Shown piece by piece: positions 1 through 6,300 of a stretch of DNA of 23,463 nucleotides; positions within the stretch are counted from its first letter, which is position 1, and each line of letters starts with the position of its first letter. The position numbers and the translations under genes are program-made. This DNA is from JAAYDI01 sp052034005. GTDB lineage: Bacteria > Planctomycetota > Planctomycetia > Pirellulales > Pirellulaceae. Under the pieces are notes generated by a model, which worked only from the letters and a program-made list of their open reading frames with translations, did no database searches and was not told the origin of the DNA. The DNA lies in assembly GCA_052034005.1 (NCBI GenBank), contig JBPOJB010000050.1, positions 1 to 23,463 on the forward strand, written 5' to 3'.

Positions 1-6
1 CCTCCT
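1..6 (-). promoter_or_regulatory. Possible ribosome binding site of a gene lying left of the window
   Basis: The first six bases read AGGAGG on the minus strand, a perfect Shine-Dalgarno core pointing out of the window. A minus-strand gene may start a few bases beyond the left edge. This is inference from six bases only. Between here and position 100 there is a small hairpin (GAACC/GGTTC near 12-25) and a T-rich stretch near 51-65, but no gene. Confidence 0.3.
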
Positions 7-100
7 GGAAAGAACCACTGGGTTCACACATTACGATACCGGAAGGGAATCTCTTTTTCTTTCTTGATGCAAGATCAATTTCTGCCGTCAGTTATCGCAA

Positions 101-508
101 TTACAAAAATCGCGCACGGTCATTTAGATACAATGAGGCCTCGCGCCCTGCAAAGTATGAGCCAACTGCAAGGAACAGTCCGGTGAGGAACGAAAGGCTG
201 TTCATAATCAAGGACAGCACAAGTAATCGGGAGGCAGGCTGCCGGGGCAGCGCAAAACACAAGAGCCGCCACTCTAACAGTGCGACCAGCGCCTCCAGTA
301 CGGAGACTCCTGCCAGACCGAGCGGAGCCGAGCGCAGCGAAGCGACGAGCCAGATGACGTACACCAGCAGCGGGTGAGAGAAGACATTCACCCAAATCAC
401 GCTGGCCAACTCAGACCGCTTGCGGAAGCCCAGCGCCAGCGCGGCGCTGACCTCCAGTACGAGGGTCAAGAGGAACGCGACCGCATAGCTGCGAACGTCA
501 CCTGCCAT
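101..508 (-). CDS. Multi-TM membrane protein of unknown function, last gene of a compact operon
   Basis: This encodes a 135-residue, very hydrophobic protein with about four membrane segments and a short polar C-terminus. I do not recognise a named family, but the segment WVNVFSHPLLVYVIWL resembles an Asn-x-x-(Thr/Ser)-(Asn/His)-Pro-Leu motif that I recall from small uncharacterised bacterial membrane proteins. The ATG at 508 was chosen because it is preceded by GGAAG (513-517) and because translation from there begins directly with the first hydrophobic helix; an in-frame extension to 592 is arginine- and serine-rich and looks like read-through of the upstream gene's region. It overlaps the end of the upstream small gene by 11 nt, which suggests translational coupling. 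Function is unknown; a membrane partner of the small upstream protein or of the transporter is possible. Confidence 0.72.
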   Translation of the reverse strand: MAGDVRSYAVAFLLTLVLEVSAALALGFRKRSELASVIWVNVFSHPLLVYVIWLVASLRSAPLGLAGVSVLEALVALLEWRLLCFALPRQPASRLLVLSLIMNSLSFLTGLFLAVGSYFAGREASLYLNDRARFL

Positions 509-731
509 TCCGCTTCCGAATGAAGTACAGAGCGCCGAACGAGAGGCCCGCGACTCCAGCGACGATGCTGCCCGCGGCCACATAGGTCGCACTCCCCCGT
601 TCTACGATCGGCACTTCCTGACCCCACTGCAGGGCTGACGGCCCCTCAGGTACCACGTCCGCCTGCGCAACACGTGCATTGATTGGTAGCACCAATGCGA
701 GCATCATCACGATCGCCAGTATCCTTTTCAT
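498..731 (-). CDS. Small exported protein with signal peptide and C-terminal membrane anchor
   Basis: The product is 77 residues. Residues 1-25 form a signal peptide (MKRILAIVMM, hydrophobic core, then NARVAQA with an Ala-x-Ala-type cleavage site). Residues 27-48 are polar and include ALQWGQEVPIVERG. Residues 49-70 form one transmembrane helix, followed by the basic tail IRKRNGR, the expected cytoplasmic stop-transfer. The design is a short periplasmic loop anchored by one helix, reminiscent of sorting or assembly tails, though no known tail motif is present. The start is supported by AGGTG seven bases upstream. It begins 2 nt after the MFS stop codon and overlaps the next gene by 11 nt. I do not recognise a family. 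Confidence 0.7.
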   Translation of the reverse strand: MKRILAIVMMLALVLPINARVAQADVVPEGPSALQWGQEVPIVERGSATYVAAGSIVAGVAGLSFGALYFIRKRNGR

Positions 732-733
732 GA

Positions 734-1846
734 CTACACCTGTACGACTTGTCTGAAAGGTTTGCAGATAGGCAACCAGCTCAAAGCCCGATACAGCATG
801 ACCGCCGACAGGCAGACAACCGCGCACACGAAGAGAGGATCGGTCGCGCGCACGCCCAACAGCGCGGGGATCGCTCCTACGAGCAGCGCGAAAGACGCCA
901 GGCCAAAGGCGAAGCCGGGGAACTCGGGCACCGCCTTGATCACGGCGGCCAGGGTGACCGGCATGGCTACGTTCAACAACAGCAATCCCGGAATCGCAGC
1001 CGGCGGATACGCGGTGCTCCACGCCAGGAATGGCAACCCGGCCAGCGTAGCCCCGACGCCCACGCGCAGCCACCCCCAGCGGTCTGCCACGATCCCTCCC
1101 AGTGCCTTCCCGAAGAACGTAGCCAGGGTCAGCAGTACGAGCAGCATGGGATGCGCCTCCCAGGGCGATTCCACGATGAAGCTCAGCACTGCCCGCATGG
1201 CGATGGCCACCAGCACGAGGCCAAGGATCAGGTCGCTGCGTCCCACCGCTGGGCTTGACCGCTGGGCCGGCGATGCCCCAGGGATCGGCACGCACACCAT
1301 GACCAGGCTCACTGCCGCCGCGATCGGCAGGAGCACGATCGCCGCCGTGGCGAGCGTCGCGCCGAGAATCACGCCGAGCAGCAGACCGAGCGAACCAGGC
1401 GCCACGAACAACCCCGGGGCCGTGGCGCGATCTGGCGTCAGACGCAGACAAATGACTCCGCCACCGACGTGAAAGGCGGCGTTGCCGGCTCCCGCCAGCA
1501 TCGTCACCAGCAGGGGAGCCGACGGGACCAACAGGGCGCACGCGGCAACGAGGCATCCACACACAGCCAGCGCACGGGGTCTCCCCATCGTGTCCACGGC
1601 CAGACCGAAGACCGGCTGCAGAGCGAACGCCAGAACGTGGTACAACAGAATCCATCCGACGATCACCTGGGGACTTGCCGGCAACGTCGCCAGGAGACCG
1701 ACAACGGCCGCGGCGGAAATGGCATCCACCACGCCGTGCGCAGCTCCAAATACGGACAGCGTCACGCCGCCGCAGCGAGACACGGGGGATAACCCCCAGG
1801 GCGCACAAGCGGCCCCCCGCGCGCAAGCATCGTCAGCTTGGGCCAT
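734..1846 (-). CDS. Major facilitator superfamily transporter
   Basis: This encodes an integral membrane protein of about 370 residues with some 11-12 hydrophobic segments, typical of MFS permeases. After the second helix it carries GLAVDTMGRPRAL, a recognisable form of the MFS loop 2-3 signature (G-x-x-x-D-x-x-G-R-x-x). The segment GAGNAAFHVGGG recalls the GxGxAxFHP region of fosmidomycin-resistance (Fsr)-like transporters, so an efflux pump is plausible; the substrate is unknown. The start is uncertain. ATG 1846 is taken here; GTG 1894 would overlap the upstream oxidoreductase by 16 nt, and GTG 1783 would still retain the first helix. No strong Shine-Dalgarno precedes any of them. It is probably cotranscribed with the oxidoreductase upstream and with the two small membrane genes downstream (2-nt gap). 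Confidence 0.82.
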   Translation of the reverse strand: MAQADDACARGAACAPWGLSPVSRCGGVTLSVFGAAHGVVDAISAAAVVGLLATLPASPQVIVGWILLYHVLAFALQPVFGLAVDTMGRPRALAVCGCLVAACALLVPSAPLLVTMLAGAGNAAFHVGGGVICLRLTPDRATAPGLFVAPGSLGLLLGVILGATLATAAIVLLPIAAAVSLVMVCVPIPGASPAQRSSPAVGRSDLILGLVLVAIAMRAVLSFIVESPWEAHPMLLVLLTLATFFGKALGGIVADRWGWLRVGVGATLAGLPFLAWSTAYPPAAIPGLLLLNVAMPVTLAAVIKAVPEFPGFAFGLASFALLVGAIPALLGVRATDPLFVCAVVCLSAVMLYRALSWLPICKPFRQVVQV

Positions 1847-1850
1847 CGGT

Positions 1851-1866
1851 TCGTTCCGTGGAACGA
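1851..1866. repeat. 16-bp near-perfect palindrome between the oxidoreductase and MFS genes
   Basis: TCGTTCC and GGAACGA face each other across two bases (GT on the plus strand). The palindrome sits just upstream of the MFS start at 1846. Another TCGTTCC occurs at 1886-1892, inside the 3' end of the oxidoreductase gene. It could be a small operator, or a weak hairpin affecting translation of the transporter gene; chance cannot be excluded. Confidence 0.3.
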
Positions 1867-1878
1867 CTAGCGGATGGA

Positions 1879-3240
1879 TCACAGCTCGTTCCACGCGCCC
1901 GGGACCGGCACGGGGAACTGACCATTCTCGTCGGCCTTCACGGGCACTGGGCTGTCAAACGACAGGTCGTCCAGGTAGTTGCAGAACTGGAACCGGGACT
2001 TCATCATGTCGTCCCAGGTAACCTCCTTGCCCATGTGGCAGGCGGCTCGCCCCATGAGTGCCGTCAGATCCGAGTAGACCGCTCGCCGGCACTCGTTGTG
2101 CGGCCGGTCCTGGCGGATGCTCTCTATGAAATCGTTCCACTCATACTGCCAGGGGCTGTACACGTCAGCCGTTGGCGTCCACGCGATGTTGTCCTGGTTG
2201 ATGTGCTGGTCGCGGAACATGTGCACGGTGGCCGCATGCACGTCCCCGGAGAACTGCGCCGCGCACTTGGTGCCGTGGATGTACGTGGCAAAATCCGTGC
2301 GTGCCGCGTCCATCCGCCGGAAACCACAGAAGGCCTTCGTGCCGTCGGCGAACGTGTACTCCATCGAATAGACGTCGATGTTCTGGCCGAAGTCCGTGCT
2401 GCCGTACACGCGGCCCGCCATGCCGAGGCAGGACACGGGCCAGGCGTCCTTGATCCAGCAGCACTCATCGATCTGATGGATGAGGTAGTCGACCATATGG
2501 CCCGAGCCGACCCAGTACAGATGGATGCGGCCAAACTGGAGCTGGTTCTCGAGCCTGTTCGCGTGGTCACCCGGATGGCCCATCCAGCCTGCGCCGCCGA
2601 GGCGATTGGCGCGGATCAACGTGATCTCGCCCATCTCGCCGTCGCGGATCTTGTCGATCAACGCCTTGCGCGCCGGCGAATGCCGACACTGCAGGCCGGC
2701 CATGATCTTGACGTTCTTCTGCTCAGCCTCTTCACCCGCCTGGAGCAGCCGGTGCAGCGTGCCAGGATCCGATGCAAACGGTTTCTCCATGAACACGTTG
2801 ATGCCCTTGCGCACCGCGTGCTCCACGTGTACTGTCCGGATATATGCGCGCGTGGTGCACATGGCGATATCACCCGGCTTGAGCGTTTCAATCGCTCTCT
2901 TGTATCCGTCAAAGCCGATAAACCTGCGTTCCGGCGCGACGTTCAGTTTCGCCTCGAAGCCCTGCTGCTTCAGTCCATTCAAGGCGTTATCGATCGCTTG
3001 ATCGTACAAATCGGCCGCCGCATACAACTCGATCGGCCCGCCTGCGGGAACTTTGAAGGCGTCCGCCACGGCGCCGGCGCCACGACCGCCACAGCCCAGC
3101 AGCGCCAAGCGGATCGTGTTGTCCTCCGCCGCATGGACTCGCGGTGCCAGACTCAGCAACGTAGCGCCGGCCGCCGCCGCGCCGCTGACCTTCAAGAACT
3201 CGCGCCTCGAGGATACAGACTTCTGGTTCGCAACATGCAT
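1879..3240 (-). CDS. TAT-exported Gfo/Idh/MocA family oxidoreductase
   Basis: This encodes a 453-residue NAD(P)-dependent oxidoreductase-type protein. Residues 11-17 are SRREFLK, a textbook twin-arginine export motif, followed by an Ala-rich hydrophobic stretch and a cleavage site near VHA-AED (36-39). The Rossmann fold begins at 43 with IRLALLGCGGRGAG. The family Glu-Lys-Pro signature is present as FMEKPFA (151-157). The C-terminal half matches the planctomycete-type exported members of the family, which are larger than cytosolic Gfo/Idh proteins. Export via TAT implies folding with bound cofactor in the cytoplasm and action in the periplasm, probably on sugars or cyclitols; the exact substrate is unknown. 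GGAGGA eight bases before the ATG at 3240 fixes the start. The MFS gene follows closely. Confidence 0.9.
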   Translation of the reverse strand: MHVANQKSVSSRREFLKVSGAAAAGATLLSLAPRVHAAEDNTIRLALLGCGGRGAGAVADAFKVPAGGPIELYAAADLYDQAIDNALNGLKQQGFEAKLNVAPERRFIGFDGYKRAIETLKPGDIAMCTTRAYIRTVHVEHAVRKGINVFMEKPFASDPGTLHRLLQAGEEAEQKNVKIMAGLQCRHSPARKALIDKIRDGEMGEITLIRANRLGGAGWMGHPGDHANRLENQLQFGRIHLYWVGSGHMVDYLIHQIDECCWIKDAWPVSCLGMAGRVYGSTDFGQNIDVYSMEYTFADGTKAFCGFRRMDAARTDFATYIHGTKCAAQFSGDVHAATVHMFRDQHINQDNIAWTPTADVYSPWQYEWNDFIESIRQDRPHNECRRAVYSDLTALMGRAACHMGKEVTWDDMMKSRFQFCNYLDDLSFDSPVPVKADENGQFPVPVPGAWNEL

Positions 3241-3336
3241 GGTTGTTCCTCCACGACGGTCTAAGTCGACTTCAGGGTGGCTGGGCCCCGGCGGGCCGGA
3301 CGGTTCAGCAGGCTGTAGTCTACCAGAACTCTCGTG

Positions 3337-3358
3337 CGGTCATCAGACGGTCATCAGA
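3337..3358. repeat. 11-bp direct tandem repeat, two copies
   Basis: CGGTCATCAGA occurs twice head to tail (3337-3347 and 3348-3358) about 100 bp upstream of the oxidoreductase start. An 11-bp period puts both copies on the same face of the helix, as direct-repeat operators do, but nothing else supports a regulatory role. Confidence 0.4.
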
Positions 3359-3428
3359 CACTCTGACTCGCCTTTCTCGGGCTCGGCTCGAGCCCACCAT
3401 GATGGCTTGGCCGAAGGCTACACTCACC

Positions 3429-3457
3429 GCATTCCTGCGACATCGCCGCAGGAATGC
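3429..3457. terminator. Perfect 11-bp inverted repeat, possible terminator or RNA hairpin
   Basis: GCATTCCTGCG (3429-3439) and CGCAGGAATGC (3447-3457) are exact reverse complements separated by seven bases. The hairpin is stable and lies between the 3' end of the S9 peptidase gene (3721) and the start of the oxidoreductase gene (3240), both on the minus strand. It lacks a following T-tract on either strand, so it is not a classical intrinsic terminator. It may still separate the two transcripts, protect a 3' end, or be a REP-like element. Confidence 0.45.
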
Positions 3458-3689
3458 AGGCCATCAACTCATCTCCATATAAAACACCTCCGTCACTGCA
3501 CACACGAATCCGCAAGAGGTCGACGGACCGTCGGCCGCCCGCACGTGGCTGCCTGCGCTGCGAGCTCCTGAGCGATCATGCCACGCAGTCCCTCGGCCGC
3601 CAAATGACGCTGACCAGTCGCCTGCACTCGGGCAGCCCGATGCACCGAACATCCGGAATCCTGCACTCTTTCCACCGCAAACCGCATTA

Positions 3690-3710
3690 ATGAGTCCTGA
3701 CCCCTTTTAG
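3690..3710. repeat. Possible REP/RAYT-associated sequence motif
   Basis: The minus strand reads GGGGTCAGGACTCATTAA. From memory, this string recurs next to REP-associated tyrosine transposase genes in many environmental genomes. No transposase is present here, so if the recollection is right this would be a solo element or relic. An ATG follows at once (3687) and opens a 64-residue frame without recognisable domains. Confidence 0.25.
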
Positions 3711-3720
3711 GCGCCCCGCC

Positions 3721-5976
3721 CTATCTCCCGCCCGCTGGCAGATGCTGCTCCAAGTACTCCGTCATCAGCCGCCGCAGGTGAAGGGTCGTGTTGCGACCTT
3801 CCCGGATGGAGTGCGTGCGGTTCGGGTAGGCCATCATGGAGAACGGCTTGTCGAGCCGGATCAGTTCGTTGATCAGCATCTCGGTCGTCTGGTAGTGGCA
3901 GTTGTCATCGCCCGTGCCGTGGATCAGCAGCAGGTCGCCTTGGAGTTGGTGCGCGAAGGTGATGGGCGAGCCCTGGATGTATCCTTCGGGATTGTCGCCG
4001 GGCAAGCCCATGTAACGTTCCTGGTAGATCGAATCGTAGTGGCGCTGGTTGGGGACGGGCGCGATAGAGACGGCCGCCCGGTAGAGTTCGGGGTACTTGA
4101 AGATCGCGTGCAGCGTCATCGACCCGCCGCCGCTCCAACCCCAGATGCCGACGCGGGTGGGGTCCAGGTAAGGACGGTCCTTGAGCACGGCGGTCAGCGC
4201 CGCGGCCTGGTCCTGGGGCGCAAGGATCCCCACTTGCCGATACACGCACTTGCGCCACGCGCGCCCCCGCGGCGCCGGCGTGCCCCGGTTGTCGAAACTC
4301 ATCACCACATACCCGCGCTGGGCCATCATCCAGTGCCACAGCTGGTTGTCGCCTCCCCACCGGTCCAGCACCGTCTGGCCGGCCGGCTCGCCATAGACAT
4401 AGACGAGCACCGGGTACTTCTTCGCGTCGTCCAGGTCGGGTGGTTTGAGGCACCAGCCGTCGAGCACAACCGAGTCGCCGATGTCCACGCGCAGGAACTC
4501 CAGGCCGGGCTTCCGCAATCGCTGTACATTGGCCTGCAGGGCGGCATTCGCCTCCAATACGCGAATCGTCTCGTGCGCGGGGAGCGACACGAGTTCCACG
4601 GTCGGGGGCCGGTCCAGGGCGGAGGACCTGACGATCGCCGCCCGCCCGCCCGGCGCGATGTCGTACGTGTAGGTGCCCGTCAGCCCGGCCGGGGTGATGC
4701 GCGTCAGCCCAGTGCCGTCGAGCCCCACACGGTACAGATAGCGCTGGCATGGGTTGTCGGGCGAGGCGGAGAAATACACGCACTGCTCCCGCTCATCGAC
4801 GGCCAGCAGCTCGATTACGTCAAACGCGCCGGGCGTCACCAGGCTGGCCTGCCCGTCCTGGCGGGAGACCCGGTATACATGCCGCCAGCCGTCCCGCTCG
4901 CTGATCCAGGTGCACGACTGGCCGCCGGCCAACCACCGCATCGCGTCGTGGACGTCGACCCAGGCGTCGTCCTGTTCCTCCAGCAGCGTCCGGGTCTCTC
5001 CCGTCGACGCCTGGGCCACCATCACGCGGTTGACGTTCTGGCGCCGATTCAGCTGCTGCAGCACGATCTCGGTCGGGCTGATCCATTCCATCCGCGCAAT
5101 GTAATGCTCGCGCGGGTCGCCCGGCAGGTTCATCCAGCAGGTTTCGCCCGTGTCCAATCGCACCACGCCGACGCGGCACGCCGAATTCGTCTGACCGACT
5201 TTCGGATACGCGTACTGCGTCACGCGCGGATACAGGCTGTCCGTGTTGTTCACGAGCGGAAACCGGGGTACGCCGCTGGTATCGAGTTGCCAGTAGGCGA
5301 TCGCGCGCCCGTCCGGACTCCAGCGGAACCCGTTCCGCAACGACAGCTCCTCCTCGTACGCCCAATCGAACGTGCCGTTGATGATGTCAGCCGACGCGGT
5401 GGCGGTGAGCGGACGGCGGGTGTGATCGACCAGGTCCTCGACCCAGATGTTGCGGTCACGGACATAGGCTACGTGCCGGCCCGTCGGAGCGATCGCCGCG
5501 AACATCAGTGATGCGGGCGGCGCGTCGCCGCCGATTTGGCGCAGCTCGCGGCTCGTGCGGTCCAGCACCCAGTAATCGCCGCGCGTGTTCTGACGCCACA
5601 CGCGTTGCGCATTGGTGTAGACCAGGAGGAGCGCGCCGTCCGCAGACCACGCGTAATCGTCGATCGCCAGCGGGCGATCCGCGCCGGGCGGCACGAGGAG
5701 CCGGGCAGGCACCAGCACCGAGCGCTGCCCCGAGGCGACGTCGTACCGGACCAGATCGGTGCCGCCGTCGGGAGAGTTCTCCAGCACGCCATAGGCCGAC
5801 CCGGCGTCCAGCCAGCGCGCGCGCACGTCCGCTGCCCGGAACTCCCGGCCATCAAAGATCCGCTCCAGCGTCAGCTCCGCCTGGCCCGTATCGATCTCCT
5901 GGCCGCGCGCCGGTCCGCCCCACCCACTCCCGGACAACAGCACCAGCCAGAGGATTACGCCTCGTCGTCGCAGCAT
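3721..5976 (-). CDS. Dipeptidyl peptidase IV-like S9 family serine peptidase
   Basis: The product is 751 residues, exported or lipid-facing: residues 1-26 form a signal peptide (MLRRRGVILWLVLLSG... GPARGQ). Residues ~35-490 match the DPP-IV beta-propeller domain and include DWAYEEEL (204-211), the double-glutamate signature that anchors the substrate N-terminus in DPP-IV enzymes. The C-terminal alpha/beta-hydrolase domain carries the nucleophile Ser615 in GWSGGG, Asp690 in HGTGDDN and His722 in NRTHS, so the triad is complete. The expected activity is removal of Xaa-Pro or Xaa-Ala dipeptides in the periplasm. ATG 5976 is preferred over an upstream TTG at 5997 because GGAG (5983-5986) lies six bases before it and the signal peptide then starts correctly. 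Length is normal for the family. The gene diverges from the GH38-like gene. Confidence 0.93.
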   Translation of the reverse strand: MLRRRGVILWLVLLSGSGWGGPARGQEIDTGQAELTLERIFDGREFRAADVRARWLDAGSAYGVLENSPDGGTDLVRYDVASGQRSVLVPARLLVPPGADRPLAIDDYAWSADGALLLVYTNAQRVWRQNTRGDYWVLDRTSRELRQIGGDAPPASLMFAAIAPTGRHVAYVRDRNIWVEDLVDHTRRPLTATASADIINGTFDWAYEEELSLRNGFRWSPDGRAIAYWQLDTSGVPRFPLVNNTDSLYPRVTQYAYPKVGQTNSACRVGVVRLDTGETCWMNLPGDPREHYIARMEWISPTEIVLQQLNRRQNVNRVMVAQASTGETRTLLEEQDDAWVDVHDAMRWLAGGQSCTWISERDGWRHVYRVSRQDGQASLVTPGAFDVIELLAVDEREQCVYFSASPDNPCQRYLYRVGLDGTGLTRITPAGLTGTYTYDIAPGGRAAIVRSSALDRPPTVELVSLPAHETIRVLEANAALQANVQRLRKPGLEFLRVDIGDSVVLDGWCLKPPDLDDAKKYPVLVYVYGEPAGQTVLDRWGGDNQLWHWMMAQRGYVVMSFDNRGTPAPRGRAWRKCVYRQVGILAPQDQAAALTAVLKDRPYLDPTRVGIWGWSGGGSMTLHAIFKYPELYRAAVSIAPVPNQRHYDSIYQERYMGLPGDNPEGYIQGSPITFAHQLQGDLLLIHGTGDDNCHYQTTEMLINELIRLDKPFSMMAYPNRTHSIREGRNTTLHLRRLMTEYLEQHLPAGGR

Positions 5977-6300
5977 CGTTCGCTCCACAATGACCAATTA
6001 CTGCCGACCGCCCGGCGGCCGGGGAACCCGCTTCCGCCAGCATGCGTCGCCCGAGCGCCCTTGTCAAACCGGAACCAGGGAATCGAGCGAACGGGTCGGC
6101 GGGGGAATCGGGCGGGCCGCGCAATTGACGGTGAAAACGCTTTCGGGCATGATGGCCGTTGTCCACGCCGTCCACGCACCCGCCGGACCGGCTTGTCGGC
6201 AGGACTCGTACACGCATTGACCGATCGGGCCCATGGGGCGCGTCGGGCCTGTGACTAACCCACCATCGGCTGCTGCCGCCGCCGGACATTGGAGCACACG
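5977..6300. other. Divergent intergenic region between the S9 peptidase and GH38-like genes
   Basis: These 324 bp contain no gene. They hold a promoter candidate with an embedded palindrome for the rightward hydrolase genes (6125-6153) and the two ribosome binding sites (GGAG at 5983-5986 leftward, GGAG at 6291-6294 rightward). No clear leftward promoter for the peptidase was found. Confidence 0.6.
6125..6153 (+). promoter_or_regulatory. Sigma70-like promoter with LacI-type operator in its spacer
   Basis: TTGACG (6125-6130) and CATGAT (6148-6153) are spaced by exactly 17 bp. The spacer carries TGAAAACGCTTTCG (6132-6145), a palindrome around CG that matches the general LacI/GalR and cre-type operator pattern. 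A repressor bound there would block polymerase. The downstream genes encode glycoside hydrolases, a typical LacI-family target. The 5' leader to ATG 6301 would be about 140 nt. The -10 hexamer is only 4/6, so this is a candidate, not a certainty. Confidence 0.4.

Larger units (their letters stand above)
3241..3720. other. 480-bp non-coding region with hairpins and short repeats
   Basis: There is no convincing gene here. Short frames at 3464-3652 and 3493-3687 (minus) and 3454-3690 (plus) lack recognisable domains and I reject them. The region holds an 11-bp tandem repeat (3337-3358), a 7-bp hairpin (arms 3379-3385 and 3389-3395), a perfect 11-bp hairpin (3429-3457) and a sequence near 3690-3710 resembling a motif often found beside REP-associated transposase genes. 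On the minus strand, an AT-rich TTTTATATGG segment near 3475-3484 could be part of a promoter for the oxidoreductase gene, but no convincing -35 box was found. Confidence 0.6.

Noticed and set aside
1675..3264. 529-codon open frame on the plus strand
   Set aside because: It lies antisense to the Gfo/Idh/MocA and MFS genes; composition is Arg/His/Val-rich without any domain. It is a by-product of high GC at codon position three.
3379..3395. GGGCTCG/CGAGCCC hairpin as a terminator
   Set aside because: The stem is only 7 bp with a three-base loop and no T-tract on either strand, and it lies in the leader of the oxidoreductase gene; kept only as a structural remark in the region entry.
3454..3690. 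Small frames on both strands in the 3241-3720 gap
   Set aside because: They have no ribosome binding site, domain or coherent composition, and overlap one another on both strands.
3742..5511. 589-codon open frame on the plus strand
   Set aside because: Antisense to the S9 peptidase, whose catalytic triad and propeller motifs prove the minus strand is coding.
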